Position numbers and translations under genes: made by a program. From positions 110,914 through 174,913 of the forward strand of contig CAJJDN010000074.1 of the NCBI GenBank assembly GCA_905182985.1: a stretch of 64,000 nt of DNA, read 5' to 3'. The notes under the pieces were generated by a model. It was not told the origin of the DNA. It ran no database searches and saw nothing but the letters and a program-made list of their open reading frames with translations. The DNA is from Paramecium sonneborni. Lineage: Eukaryota > Ciliophora > Oligohymenophorea > Peniculida > Parameciidae. How positions within the stretch are numbered: the first letter of the stretch is position 1; the number at the start of each line of letters is the position of its first letter. Below are positions 27,894-40,427 of this stretch, piece after piece.

Positions 27894-28319
27894 ATGGAAT
27901 AATTTTAATTAGCATCAGCAATATTTCTGAAAGAATTTTTGAGGGTAGTTGATTTTTAGAATTTAAATACTGAAAGTATAGATGATCATATAGAATAATT
28001 AAAAACTCAAATATTATAAAATCAATAATAAAATGGACATTTAAAAGAAGAGTCAAATTATAATGGGTAACTTGAATTTCCAGAATTAGAATAGCCTATA
28101 AAATAAAAAATTAAAAAAAAGTAAGCAAATAAAGAGAAAAGTAATGGTTAAAAGTATTTCTATTGTTCAAAATGTAGCAAGAAATTTAATCATCCTTCAA
28201 GTTTATCAAGACATAAGAAAAATTAGCATAAAAATATAAAATAAGATATGATTGAAGTTAAGCAACTTTAAAACCAATAACAAGAAGTTACAATTAATTT
28301 GACGGATCTCGAAATTTGA
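27894..28319 (+). CDS. Small single C2H2 zinc-finger protein
   Basis: 141 aa, no intron. An in-frame TGA lies just upstream of the chosen Met (MEQFQLASAIFLKEFL). Near residue 95 is one classical finger, YCSKCSKKFNHPSSLSRHKK followed by NQH: Cys-x2-Cys, x12, His-x4-His, with the hydrophobic Phe and Leu at the usual places. The flanks are Gln/Lys-rich. A single finger might bind DNA, RNA or protein; no target can be read from the sequence. Confidence 0.75.
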
Positions 28320-29695
28320 ATTTGATTATTAATTGTAAAATATACATTAAATGTTTGCTAAATTTAAATTTATACTTATTTTATACATCACTTAATGATA
28401 ATATCGGATTGTTTATATATCTAAACTTACTAAATATTAAGAATGGTATGAATTAATATAAGAATTTCATCATAAAAATTATAAATATAAAAGAACCAAA
28501 GTATCCCTTTTGTGTATAATAGATTGAAAAAAACATTAATATATATAAAAGTAAGTTATTATTGTTTTTCTATTTTATAACAATAATGCTTAAGAATTTA
28601 GTGTTTTGTAAATTAGAAGATTAGAACTAAATTAATGGTTAACGAATTTCTTAGAATTTTGAGTATAACCTTTGGAAAGTAACTATATATCAATATAATA
28701 AATAAGTTCTTGGGGGAAAATGTATGTATGAAAATTTAATATGTAATAAATAAATGTTTCTTATAATCCTAAAGTATTAAAATATTTGGAGTAGATGATG
28801 AAGGGAAAGATACATTACATATTCACTTCTAATATTATCATATCTAATATCGTTTTCTGTTCTTGATTCTATTTATTGATGATTCAACTCTCTATTTTTT
28901 ACTCTATCACATTCTTACTACTTTTTTTGAAAATCACTCTATGATTATAATGCTACTATTATATAATTATAAACAAATTAATAAATTAATCATTATTTAT
29001 TTGTTTACTAAAATGATAGAAGTTCCAGAATTGAGTAAGAATTTGATCGTAAGTTTCATCGTTTGCTATAATTAAAGTTCTTGTTGAAATTGTTAATCTA
29101 GTCTTACTTATTATAAATTCTGTATTATCAAAGATTATTAGTAGACCATATGATAACTTTACAGTAATTATAATGGGAATGAGGAACAGCTCTGCAACTT
29201 AAGATCAGGATAAGTTACAATACATTTACACTTTAATAAATTACATTATGGAAAACACAATATACAATTATAAGAATTAAATCATTAACTATAAAATTAT
29301 ATTTGAATATGTTGAGATTAAAAAAGGGATTAAATGATAAAAAATGATTAACCAATAATAAATTCTAAAAATCTTCATTTTTATGAATTAGAATTAAATC
29401 AATTAGATAAAGTATTGTCATTTTTACCCTATTCTTTTTTAAATGTGAAATCTCCATCTAATTTGATTTAAGTTAAGGATTTGATACAATTAGTTATTAG
29501 TGTAATTTCTAAATATTCAATATCAATATATCATATAAATTATTAAGCATTATGAATAGAAGGTATATTTATAATAATAATAGAGCATGAATCTTGAAAT
29601 TATTAGATATATATAAATAAGAATTAGAAAATGATATTTAAATCAATGGAAATATATATAAATTTATGTTTGTATTTAGATTGATTAATTATTTT
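28320..29695. other. Long intergenic region, no gene seen
   Basis: Nearly 1.4 kb with only short, hydrophobic, phase-jumping open frames on both strands. It probably includes the promoter of the type I membrane protein gene at its right end. Confidence 0.5.
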
Positions 29696-31485
29696 ATGAT
29701 TTTGCTATTTACCTTATTTAATTGTTTTTTAACAGGAGAAGTAATCAATCTCAAAACAACAAACTTTACAATATAAGATTCTTATGGAGGAATCATAGAG
29801 ATGTAATAGGGATCAGAATATAGACTTAAAAACTTTGAGAATGCTGAATATGCAATTAATATAGAATTGAAAAAAAATAGTTTGAATAAAAATGACATTT
29901 GTTTTTCAAAATAAAGTACAATATAATTTGGAGACTATGAGAGTCATCATAAAGTTATTTATAATTCTACTATTAATCTTGACCAAGAACATGCAAATGA
30001 TCCATCCTATTATTTAAGTACTCCAATAATGATTAATATGGTTCATATCAAATAAGGTTTAGCGATTGTAACTAGTGATCATACTTTACTTATTTATAAA
30101 GTCAATCAAAATTTCAGTAGTAAAACAGGTTTTTCTACATAATTACTATCCAATATTGATTATAAATATTTAAGAAATAATACTACTGAATTAGAAGTAA
30201 CTTAAATTATTTATGCTCCTTATAATGAATATATTTATATCATTTACTCAGACTAAATTTTAGGGGGTAAAGTTGATTAGGATATTTAAATAAAACAAAT
30301 CTAATTTTAAGGATTTAAAAATACAAATAACTAGATTAATTAAATGAAAGTATATCAAAACTTCTTAATTGTACCTTCAGGCTATGATGGATTAAATATT
30401 TACAAACTTCATGAATCAGGAAATATCTATTATTATAATACTCTCTCTTCATTAAATCTATTTAACAATTAGATTCCTTCTATTCTTATAGATATTGCAT
30501 TTTCTATAACAAATTAAACTTATGCATATATTTTAGATTAAATTAATGGAGTTTCAAGGTTTATTGTTAATTCTGATTTTATTAATATAGAATTCATCAG
30601 AGATGATTTATTTGGATTGATTCCAATGAAAAATTCAATCACTTTGGCAGTTTCCTAAGATGAATTTCTCTTAGTCCTTTAATAAGGGTAATTATTAATA
30701 TTTAGTTATTTAGAGGAGTTTTTTAATAAATGATTGAAATTGGCTTTATTAATTCTGATTGGTTTATAGTCAAAACACATCTTCTTACAGGTTAATATTT
30801 TGAAATTGATATTGCTCCAACTTTTGTTCTTTTAAGAGGAAAGGATGAACATAGAATTCTCAGATTAGGAATTTATGAGGAACTTGAAACTAATTATGTT
30901 TTTTATACTAATGATGACTAATATACTGAAAATGCTAACTCTTTTTATGAATAATATGTTTTCATTCCTAAATTATAAGCTGTTGAATTTTACAATGATA
31001 ATTTTGCAATTGGAAATGATCCATCAAAATGGTCATTCAATCGATCATACCCTTTTATTTTAGGATTAACTTAACATACTATTGTAGAACTTCCATATGT
31101 TAATTATCCTCCTTATGTTTATTGTTCAACTGACTCTAATCAAGATACTGAATTTATCTATTAATATGATATCAATTTATACTCTACTAATTGTTCTGAA
31201 AAGGAAAAATATTTGGAATAAAATCCAACTGTTCCTTTTCAAACAATTCAATGTATTTATTAAGAATCTTTTAAGATTAAGGTAGTATAAAGTGAAGGAT
31301 ATTTAAAAAATATATAGGAAAAATTTGCGATTATAATTTTTTAAATTTTATGTATAAGTATCTTAATTATATTATCAATTTGTTTGTATAGAAAATTTAA
31401 AAAGAAAGAAGAAAGCTTAACTAGCAATATTCAAGGATTTGAAATCAATACTGGCTATGATTTTGAACCAAATGAATAACTATGA
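29696..31485 (+). CDS. Type I membrane protein with large ectodomain, uncharacterised
   Basis: 587 aa with one 26-nt intron (30688-30713). The signal peptide is MILLFTLFNCFLTGE; an alternative in-frame Met lies ten codons upstream (29666). The ectodomain of about 530 residues has few cysteines and repeating short beta-like segments, such as IYAPYNEYIYIIYS and FLIVPSGYDGLNIYKL, reminiscent of a propeller, but no named domain was recognised. One membrane helix (FAIIIFQILCISILIILSICL) and a short acidic tail close the protein. Surface or endomembrane location is likely; function is unknown. Confidence 0.8.
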
Positions 31486-31552
31486 TTTATATATGTATTT
31501 ATCAAATATAAGTGTAAATTGTAATTAGGAAAATTGCTAATAATCAGTATAT

Positions 31553-32676
31553 TCATTCAAGTTTTAATCCATTTTTATAATTTAAAATAATTGATTCTCC
31601 AGTTGACTTAGTAATTGTTGCTTAACCATTCAACTATCCATTTACCCAGATTCCTTTAAGGATTGTTCCATTATTCCATTTAAACATTCCTATTCCATTC
31701 TTTTTATCATGAGCAAAAGATCCTAAAATTAGAAAAATATTATACCTTTATAAACATCATTAGATTTATTGGTAAACACTCCAATTCCATGCATTTTATT
31801 GCATTTCCATTCACCAATATAATGACTTCCATCATTCCAATAATATTCACCTTATCCTTCATATTGGCCATCTATAAATTCCCCTTTATACCATTAATTA
31901 TCAATATATTTAATTATTCCGAACCCATTTTTCTTTCCTTTTTTAAACATTCCTTCATATTTAGATTTATTATGTCTTATTTCTAATCCTTAACCATTCT
32001 AAATTATATTTTTAAAATACTTTTTCTCCATCTTCCCAATTTCCTTCATAAAATATTTCAGAACTAATAAAAGTTCCAAATCCATGATACTATCCTTATT
32101 TCCAATATCCAGTATAATTGTCATTACTTTCGAAAATCATTCTTCCATGACCATCTTTTTAATCATTAATCCAATTGCCTACATATATTGAACCATTTTA
32201 ATAAAAACATAATCCAAAACCATCTCTTTATTATCTCAACCATTGGCCTTGATAAATAAGTCTTTCATTACACTTAAGATATTGAACAATCGGTTAACTG
32301 TTCAATGCTTAAGCTTTATGGCCAGACGGAGATTCATAAGAACTTAATAACTATCTTGTTGTTTCTACTTTTATTAAAGGAATTTAATTCAAGAGTTCAA
32401 ATGTTTAAGGCAATTCGTTTTCATATAAGATTACATTCTTTCCTTTAATTTATTAGTTTTAATTATCTTACTTCTTGTTTTTCCTTAATCTATTTCTGAC
32501 ATATCAGAAACCTTTCTAATTTCTCCTCTTGCAGTAGATTTAAGTTCTTCTGAAGATGGAGACTTTAAATCCTAACTATTAAAAATAGTGCTTTCTTCAA
32601 GGGTATCCTCAATTAGTTATTTTTGTGGCAAGATATCTAAGTATAATTTATAAATAGATACTGATTAGATGTTCAT
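31553..32676 (-). CDS. MORN-repeat protein
   Basis: 349 aa from four exons (introns 32443-32471, 31999-32020, 31723-31745). The first 120 residues are polar. Then come about eight MORN units of the form YxGxWxxGxxxGxGxx, for example YVGNWINDQKDGHGRMIF, YTGYWKQGQYHGFGTF and YKGEFIDGQYEGQGEYYW. Each intron removal restores a repeat. MORN repeats bind membranes, lipids or partner proteins; in ciliates they occur in cortical and ciliary proteins. No catalytic domain such as PIP kinase is attached. The exact partner is unknown. Confidence 0.9.
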
Positions 32677-33212
32677 TTTTATTTCTGTATTTAGGTGATT
32701 ATTATGAGTTACCCATCAATCTAATTCAACAAATTATATTTTAATTATCTATGATCATCTTTTACTGTGTTATGTTTTTAAATAATTTTTATTGGATCAT
32801 ATTTTTACTTAAAATCTATTTTATTAAGAATTATTGACATTTTATATAATATCAACCAAATCAATTCACTGATTAACATAATAAATATTATAAAATTATC
32901 AACTTTTTAAAATAAAATAAAATAGCTTCTATATTTTCATTTAAATAACATTAAATTTTAAAATCATAGACTAATCAAATCAAGAGCCATTTCTTTTTTT
33001 TTATTCAAACAAAAACCAATAAAATTATCAATATTTAAGGGGAAATTTAAAACTTTTTAAAGGAATTTGTATTTATTTAAAAAAAATCATTTTATAGTAA
33101 AAATCTTTCTTTCTCTAAATTCTTTAATCTTCAAATTTATAATAAATAGTATTGGTCAAAATTTAAGAAAGCAATAAATTTTTTTTAAATAAATATTTAT
33201 ATATTATTCACA
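32677..33212. other. Intergenic region, no gene seen
   Basis: 535 bp of very AT-rich sequence between two minus-strand genes. No coding frame or structured motif was recognised. Confidence 0.55.
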
Positions 33213-34335
33213 TCATTAATTTTTTGTTGTTGTCACTGTATTGATTAAGATTTATTTAGCTTTCTACTTAAAATTGGATAAATCAAAGTAATTTATTCTC
33301 TTTTAGATTGACATTAACTTGTTATATGTCAATTATTCATAATCCCTATAAAAAATATATCCATAAAGTATTAACAACAATTAATTCACTACTAAAAAAC
33401 ACTTAATATAGTTTGAACTTTCAAAATAGTTTTCTAAAACAAAACAAATTATTATTAACAAAAAATTGTTAAATCTTTAATCAATAAGTTATTTATTCGA
33501 AGTAAACAACCACATTAAAAGTAAATCTCCAATATAAAAAAAGATTTGATCTTAATTTATAAATATATATATTACTAATCTTAACTCCTTGAACGTAAAT
33601 TAAATCGATATAATATTTTGCTATCTAATAAATTGAACTTAATTCTTAAAAGGAATTTTCTATTTCATTATGATATTTATGAACTTATTAGTTAATTTCA
33701 TTGATATAGTCTATCATAACCTTTTGATTTTATTGCTCATTTTCTCTTTAATGATTAAAATTCAAATATTGTAGGGAAACATATTGTAAAAATACCTAAG
33801 TTTAATTTTAAATATCATTTTATTAAGCTAAAATCTCAGAAAATATTTCTGATTGTTATTATCTAAATATTTGTATAGTCCTTACAAATTTGCATTTAGA
33901 AACTATTATTCTATTGAAATTAAGGATAATTTAGACTCAACATTAGTTTACAAGTACTGCAATATTTATATTTAACAGAAATGTTAAATGAGAATATAAA
34001 ATTAAGTAAAAATATTCCTTCAAATTTAAATTAATATGAAAAAAATTACCAATAATTTGGATCCAATTATCTTGTGCAATACTACAAATCATGCAATTCA
34101 TAATTGCAATCAATTGTCTTTCTTCCAGATCTTTGATAATGACAATTCATCATCATAAAAGATAAGGTTCCTTTTTCTAATTCAGTCAAATTCTAGCAAC
34201 TTTGTTTCTTTTGTAAAAATTGATCTTATAAACACGTATTTTTTTCATTAACTACATTAATTAAATTGTACTAGCTTATTGACATTAAGTTATGATTATT
34301 GTGCAGCTTATCAATATAAAGATTTTAAAACACAT
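33213..34335 (-). CDS. KAR5/GEX1/Brambleberry-like nuclear fusion protein
   Basis: 340 aa from five exons (introns 34252-34271, 34018-34049, 33863-33885, 33551-33575). A signal peptide (MCFKIFILISCTIIITQC) is followed by a Cys-rich domain with spacing typical of the family: TCLQDQFLQKKQSC, then MNCHYQRSGRKTIDC and LHDLQYC, followed by DPNYWNIFTQFY. A long coiled coil occupies residues about 115-220. C-terminal hydrophobic helices (FFYIGDLLLMWLF; FLLIIICFVLENYF; LVVNQLLLILYGYIFY) anchor the protein. In yeast, plants and fish this family works at the nuclear envelope during nuclear fusion after mating. In a ciliate the expected role is fusion of gametic pronuclei. Family call is from motif order. 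Confidence 0.8.
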
Positions 34336-35073
34336 AATTAAGAATGAAAATTTTTTGGTTTTTTTTAAATTATATAAATTAAAAAATGATAAAAAAATAT
34401 TAAAATTACTAAATAAAACCTAAAAGGAACTTTTCATTAAAAGTTCAATAAACTCTTAAAAATGATGCTTCTAATTAAAAAAACTCTAGTTTGTGGGGAT
34501 TCTGATACTCGTTTAGGTTTTATTTCAATTATAATTCTTAGATAATTTTAGTTAATTTATTTTATTTGTTATGGATCAAAATAATTTATCTTCTAATTAA
34601 GTATATTTTTGAGTTCATAGTCTTTATAATTTTAAAAGTCAAAAATTAATTTGAAACTAATAGCAATATAATTAAATTCACTTAAGTATTTATTGCTGAT
34701 TTTGAATAATTGATTTAAGTAAATTCTATTTAAAATTAAACTATAAAAATATTCTTAGTTTGATTAAATATGAAAAATTAAAATAATATCTATAATTAAA
34801 TAGAATGGTATTTTTTATATTGTTTTAATTATAGTCTTCTCTTTAATTGATTTTTGATATAATTTAATTTAGCAAGTAGGTTTCAAAAGCCTATTATTTT
34901 TATTTATCCTTATGATATGGTTAATATATTTTTTGAATTTAATAAATTCCTATTCAACTTTTAATGATTCATAGTTTTTTCTGAATAATGGTCATTGTAG
35001 AGAAAATACAGAAAAAATCTTTTTAGAAAGTATTTCTCGAAAAGAATATTTTGAAAAACACTATTTTATATAA
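34336..35073. other. Intergenic region, no gene seen
   Basis: About 740 bp upstream of the KAR5-like gene. No coding frame or repeat was recognised. Confidence 0.5.
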
Positions 35074-35860
35074 TCAAAACTTTTAACTTTTTGTCAACTA
35101 GAATATATATAATAAAATATGCTTGATCCTTAATATATCTCCATAATTATAAATACTAAAATACCAGACACCTTTATCAATAAAGATTGAAAGTGTTCTA
35201 TCTCCAGCATTATCATTATAAGCTTAATATCAGGAGTATTTTATGTAACTCGAACAAGAGAAGTCAAATTAGTAACATTCTTTAATTTATTTCCTTTAGC
35301 AAATCCATTAACAACCATATTCAAATACTCCACTATATTTTCTGTTCATATGATTTAAATACTCTTTGTGTCATCTTCGTTTTTCTACTTAAACAGATTC
35401 ATTATCTTATTTAATTTTATATGGTAGATAAGATCTTAATTTAGGAGTAACAACATTCAATAAATCTTCACTTGAATCATATCTTTATAATTCTTTATCA
35501 AATTTAGTTCCTGTTGTTATTTCATTCTTATCAAGTACCATGGTGATGTTTCTTAAGTAACGACACTATCTATTTTTTCATCTGAAGTTATAAACAATTT
35601 ATTCTACTATCTCTTCATAAATAGTTTCTATTTCTCATCAATCATCAGGTGTTGGTTCAATATCCATTTCTTCCTCTGATTTTTTTTCTGGTTCTTCCAC
35701 AACAACATCATCTGGTAGGATTCTTAAATGCTTTTAATCCTTTATATTCTAAGGATCCAGCTGCAATTCATACTCTAAATATATAATAAATTTAAAGATA
35801 AATTCAGCTAATTTTGTATTTTTTAAATAAATATTTAATATGATATAATTAAATTGTTTT
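35074..35860 (-). pseudogene. Gene remnant with several in-frame TGA codons
   Basis: One minus-strand phase reads as protein over about 260 codons but contains five internal TGAs. Two are adjacent after EEMDIEPTPDD; the others follow EQIVYNFR, VQVEKRR and CSSYIKYS. The surrounding sequence is clearly protein-like (HKEYLNHMNRKYSGVFEYG; ECYQFDFSCSSY; DRTLSIFIDKGVWYFSIYNY). Trp would fit at each TGA. Elsewhere in the same frame Trp is TGG. The simplest reading is a decaying duplicate with TGG-to-TGA changes. The family was not recognised. Confidence 0.5.
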
Positions 35861-35943
35861 TCATTTACTTATTATGATTATCATATAATAAAAATTATAT
35901 GTCAAAGTTACATTGAATCAAAATAATAAAGTTTAATATAAAA

Positions 35944-38137
35944 TCATTATTCTGATATTTTTTACAGTATTTGAATTTATCCATTAGAACCAGGCACAGA
36001 TTCTGAAGAAAACAGAGTCACACATTATGAAAAGGTTATTTATTAATGACTATATGGATCTATGATATTCAAATATTTTTAGATATCTAGATCTCCAGCT
36101 TCAAAATTAAGAATATCTATTAAATTTCGAAATTCATTCTAATAAAAATTAATAATAAATTTACTTCATCAATAATTCCATTAGCATCTGTGTCCATTTA
36201 TTTAAAAGTTGCAATAAATTTCTTTAAATATTTCTCATGAGATTTTAATTAAAAGTCTAATATTATCTTTTGAAAAACTGAATATTCTAATTTATATTTA
36301 TCTTTTTCTTAAAGCAAGGACAATTATTCTTCCCTAGTTAATCTTCTATCTGGATTTTTATGTGGTACTATATAGAACTATTTTAATTTATTAAGAAGTA
36401 ATTCAGAATCTTCTTAATTGTACATATATTTGATAATATCTACAGCTTCTTCTTCATAAAGTTATCCATTTACTCTTTAGTTGAGCATTTCCTTTATTTC
36501 AGCTTGATGTTTCAAAGGAAACTTTCCTCTAAGATACATCTTTAATATGATAATAAAATACTTTTAATAATTCTTACATAGTATTTTTGACTTAAGTCTA
36601 AACAAAGCGAAATTCTTCATCACATTCATTTCTAAGGATTTTTCCAAAAACAGCCACATCATTATCTTCTGCAGAATATTTTTTAAGTGCATTTACTATA
36701 GATGTAGCCCATTCTATAATAAGACTTTTAAGTCCATATTTTTGATTTAAAAATGTATACATATGTTATTCCATTGTTTCTCTCGGTAATTTTGATTCTG
36801 CACACTTCTAATCAAATTTTTGTTTACTCTCATAAATTTCATTAATAACATCCTTAAGTTGTTTTAATGTTAAGTTTCTAACATTTATTTATTGAGGAAC
36901 TGAGGTTACATTTTATGATTATTTTGATTAGAAAACACCATTATTTTATTAAATAGTTGATGATTAATAGTTTTTTGAATAATTTTAAGATTGATAGGAA
37001 TCATTTTATTATTTTATTATATGTTCTGAATTAGGCATTGAAGGTCTATCACCTTTTGAATGTTTAATTAATAAATCCAAATATCTTTTATTTTCTTTTT
37101 CTAATTCTGCATTCTATTATTAAAGTTCAGATAATTCTTGTCTTAACCTATTTTCAACTGATTTATCTCCTTATTGAGTTTGATTTACTTACTTTTTATT
37201 GTCTATAATTTATGATGTATTTTTAGACGGCGCTTTAAGATTTTAAATCACATTTGACATATCATTAAAAATTTACAAATGCATATCATGAATTTTGGTT
37301 ATTATTACATCTAATTTTTTATCATTAACTTTAAAATGCTTCATAATTGATTTAAAACAGATTTCATATAAATTGAATTTAGCCTTAAATATAAAGAAAA
37401 ATTACTGTTAAAATAAAAAGATTAGTAAGATGATCAGGATTATTTTATTTAAGCTTTGATTATAAATCAAGCATAATTGTTCTAATTTATTGATCAAATT
37501 ATTTATCTTCTTGCTCTTCCTATTTGTATTCTCTTATGCTATCATATAATATCTATTAATTTTCAACATAAATACAGCCATTTATTCTAGATCATATTGT
37601 TAAAGTGTAATATCTTAAACAGCACTAATAGACCTTTCAGATTATTGCTCACTATGCTATTCTAAGGTTTCATCAGGTTCTTCTTAATCACCATTCACTT
37701 TTTGAGAATTCAAAATTTAAAGATTAGAAAGACATTCTAAAATGTATTGCTCTTCTTCTTTTGATTATAAGGTAATTTCAAGGTGAATCAAATTAGGCAT
37801 TGTTGATAAGGCATCCACAACTTGACTTAACTAAAATATAAGCATATTTGTAGAATTTACATCAGAGAAAATATTATTAGAGATATCAAGTATTTCTACT
37901 GTGTCTAATAAACTTAAATCATCAGGTAAGTAAGCTAAACGATTTCCATGTAAATTAAGCTAGCTAATTCATTAACATTTTACTTCTTTTAAATTGCTAA
38001 AGTTAGCTAATTATGGTAATAATTCTTCTAAATTTTCAATTGATCTATTTTGATATTTTTAAATTTTACTTAAATTCTAGATCTATTATTGTAACACTAG
38101 TTCCTTATGTTTTTAGAATATGTTATAAAACTTCCAT
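35944..38137 (-). CDS. Leucine-rich repeat, coiled-coil and EF-hand protein
   Basis: 673 aa from eight exons; the seven introns are 22-30 nt and total 172 nt, leaving an exact multiple of three. The N-terminus contains an LRR run (LNLHGNRLAYLPDDLSLLD, then VEILDISNNIFSD). The middle is a coiled coil (RLRQELSELQQQNAELEKEN) with Gln-rich linkers. Near the C-terminus is an EF-hand, MDTDANGIIDENEFRNL, with Asp, Asp, Asn and Glu at calcium ligand positions. Introns fall at 36540-36561 and 36139-36164 among others. The build suggests a calcium-responsive cytoskeletal or ciliary scaffold; that role is inferred. Confidence 0.8.
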
Positions 38138-39251
38138 TTTATAAATTGAATTTTTTTGAATTAAATAATTTATTTTCTCATCGTTTAATATAATAGGAAA
38201 AAACTTAAAATCTGTATAGAAGTCATAAGAATAAAATCTAAATTCACATTTCAAAAAAAATAATATACCAGAATCCAATTCTAGATATTCAATTATAGAA
38301 TTTAAAGCAAATGAATTTCATCTCAAAAAAATACACATTTAATTTGATCAATTTGATTAATATTGAATACATTTTCCTATTTACTTAACCAATTTAAAAA
38401 TGAAATAAAATTTATAACCAGAAACATTGATTTTTACACATTTTTTCATTTTCACACAATAATATTTTATAAATATAAATACGAAAATTATTTAAAATTA
38501 TTACGGAAGCTTTTAAGAAACTAGAAAAGTCTCAACAATCAATCTTCTATGGATATAATACATGATTTGCATTGATTAAATTATATTTATAAATAGAAGA
38601 CAACAATTTAAAAAAATTGGCAAATTTTAATTAATTATATATATATAAATATTTTACTAATCTAAGAATGAATTTTTTTCGAATTTCTACGATTAATCCT
38701 ATGTTGAAAGTAGAAAAGAAATTGTAATAATAGATTAGCAAATTTAATCTTTTCTTTATTTTATAATAATTAATTCCAACATTGAAAATATTTTAATCAA
38801 AAATAATTTATGATTAATATTTAAATCCCAAAAATTTTGAATTGATTATCCTATACCAAAAATATCTTCTCCTTATTTTGTAGAATACTTATTAGGAATT
38901 AATTGCAATATATATTTATATTAAGAATGCAACTGACAAATGGAAAATTGCTCGATTTTTCTTAAAATTTATAGTCAATATTTAAACATTTTATTTGATT
39001 TTAATAGTAATTTTCTTAAATTTGATTATTAATATTTAGATATTTAATTTGATAAAATATGTAGAATATGGAATTCTATCAAATTTCTTTTATAATAATT
39101 TAATGCTTATCTGACTAACAAACCTTTTATTTTTTATTAATAAAATTATAATTTAGAATGACTATTAATTATACTCAAATATTTATTTTTCGAAATTACA
39201 TAAATATTAAGCAAATAATAAATTATTTATCAATAATTAATTTTTAGAAAT
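38138..39251. other. Long intergenic region, no gene seen
   Basis: About 1.1 kb of AT-rich DNA between divergent genes. No convincing coding frame was found. Confidence 0.5.
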
Positions 39252-40221
39252 ATGATGTAGATCATTAAAAACTTTAAAAAATTTGATATTTTTGGTAAAT
39301 AAATTAAATTAAAAGCCTCAGGCTCATCTATTTTTAAATTCAGATTTGTGCATTTTTGACTTTATTATTATTTAGCATTCTTATTTTCAGGTACTTTATT
39401 TAAATCATTGTATGAACCAGAATGCATTATCATACCAAGTTAAATTTGTGGTTAAACAATTAGAGCAAATTCAAAAGTATTAAAAAATAATTTTAACTTA
39501 GAAATTAAACATACAGGAGGCATATGAAAATGTAGGAGCGATGACGATGAGTTCATCAAAGAGAATCCTTAAATAAGAATTTAGGGATCAAATCGTTATG
39601 ATAATTTGACTTTATTGGGAGAATTAATAGGGAGAGGTTCAAATAGCACAGAAATGCCTAGTATAACTTGTTAATAATTTAGATTGTGCATCAAATGAAG
39701 AAATTGATAAATATACAGCAAATTCAAACCTTTATTACTCATATTCATTCCATCAACTTAATAAGGAATTATATGCTTCACTATATTAGAAAACTGAAAA
39801 TATACATCTAACCTCCCTTTATTACAAAGCTGGCAAATACATTAAATTTTATTATCAATACTCTTAAAGTTTTCTTGAATACAATCCCTTTTATTTTTCC
39901 CCTCGGTATTCTATTAATTAAATTGATTTGTTAAGTTTCAGATAAATTAAATTCATAAGTAAACAGGAAGTTGATGAAGTAGTGTAAAGAAATAATGATG
40001 AATATTTAAATAGTAAATCTTTAAGCTTTGGGATTGTAAATTCAAAAAACAAGATTCCCTAAATGATCTCTAAGAAAATCTAAAAAATTTTAAATATCAA
40101 GTATTTCATTATAATTATCATATTACCTAATCTGTCTATTTTTATGAGCATTACAAGATTTACAAGATTTTTTTTTGAAATTAATCTTAATTATAATCTT
40201 GTATTCTGCTCAATAATTTGA
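39252..40221 (+). CDS. Doubtful gene with in-frame TGA or unusual introns
   Basis: Starts MMQIIKNFKKFDIFGKQ. A 28-nt intron (GTGCAT...TTTAG) leads into a long frame including LNIQEAYENVGAMTMSSSKR and SNEEIDKYTANSNLYYSYSF, ending at TGA 40219-40221. One internal TGA remains after DQIVMII. It can be avoided only by assuming a 27-nt intron with odd ends (GTTATG...GGGAG). A second phase is also open in the first third, with TGAs where Trp would fit. No domain was recognised. It may be a remnant or a real 304-aa protein. Confidence 0.35.
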
Positions 40222-40427
40222 TTATGAATCCTCTATGTATTATTTAAATATATCCTTTGATTAATCTGTATTATATTAATTATGATATTTATTGTTTAAA
40301 TATAAATAAATTATATTAATTAGAATGAAAATTGATTAAATATATATATTTATATTATTTAAATATATCTTTATTTTATAAATCATAATTATCATAATAA
40401 TCATAAAATTAATATTTCTATATAATC

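Noticed and set aside
28863..29075. 70-aa hydrophobic plus-strand ORF
   Set aside because: Composition follows the AT-rich background and there is no support from either splicing or homology.
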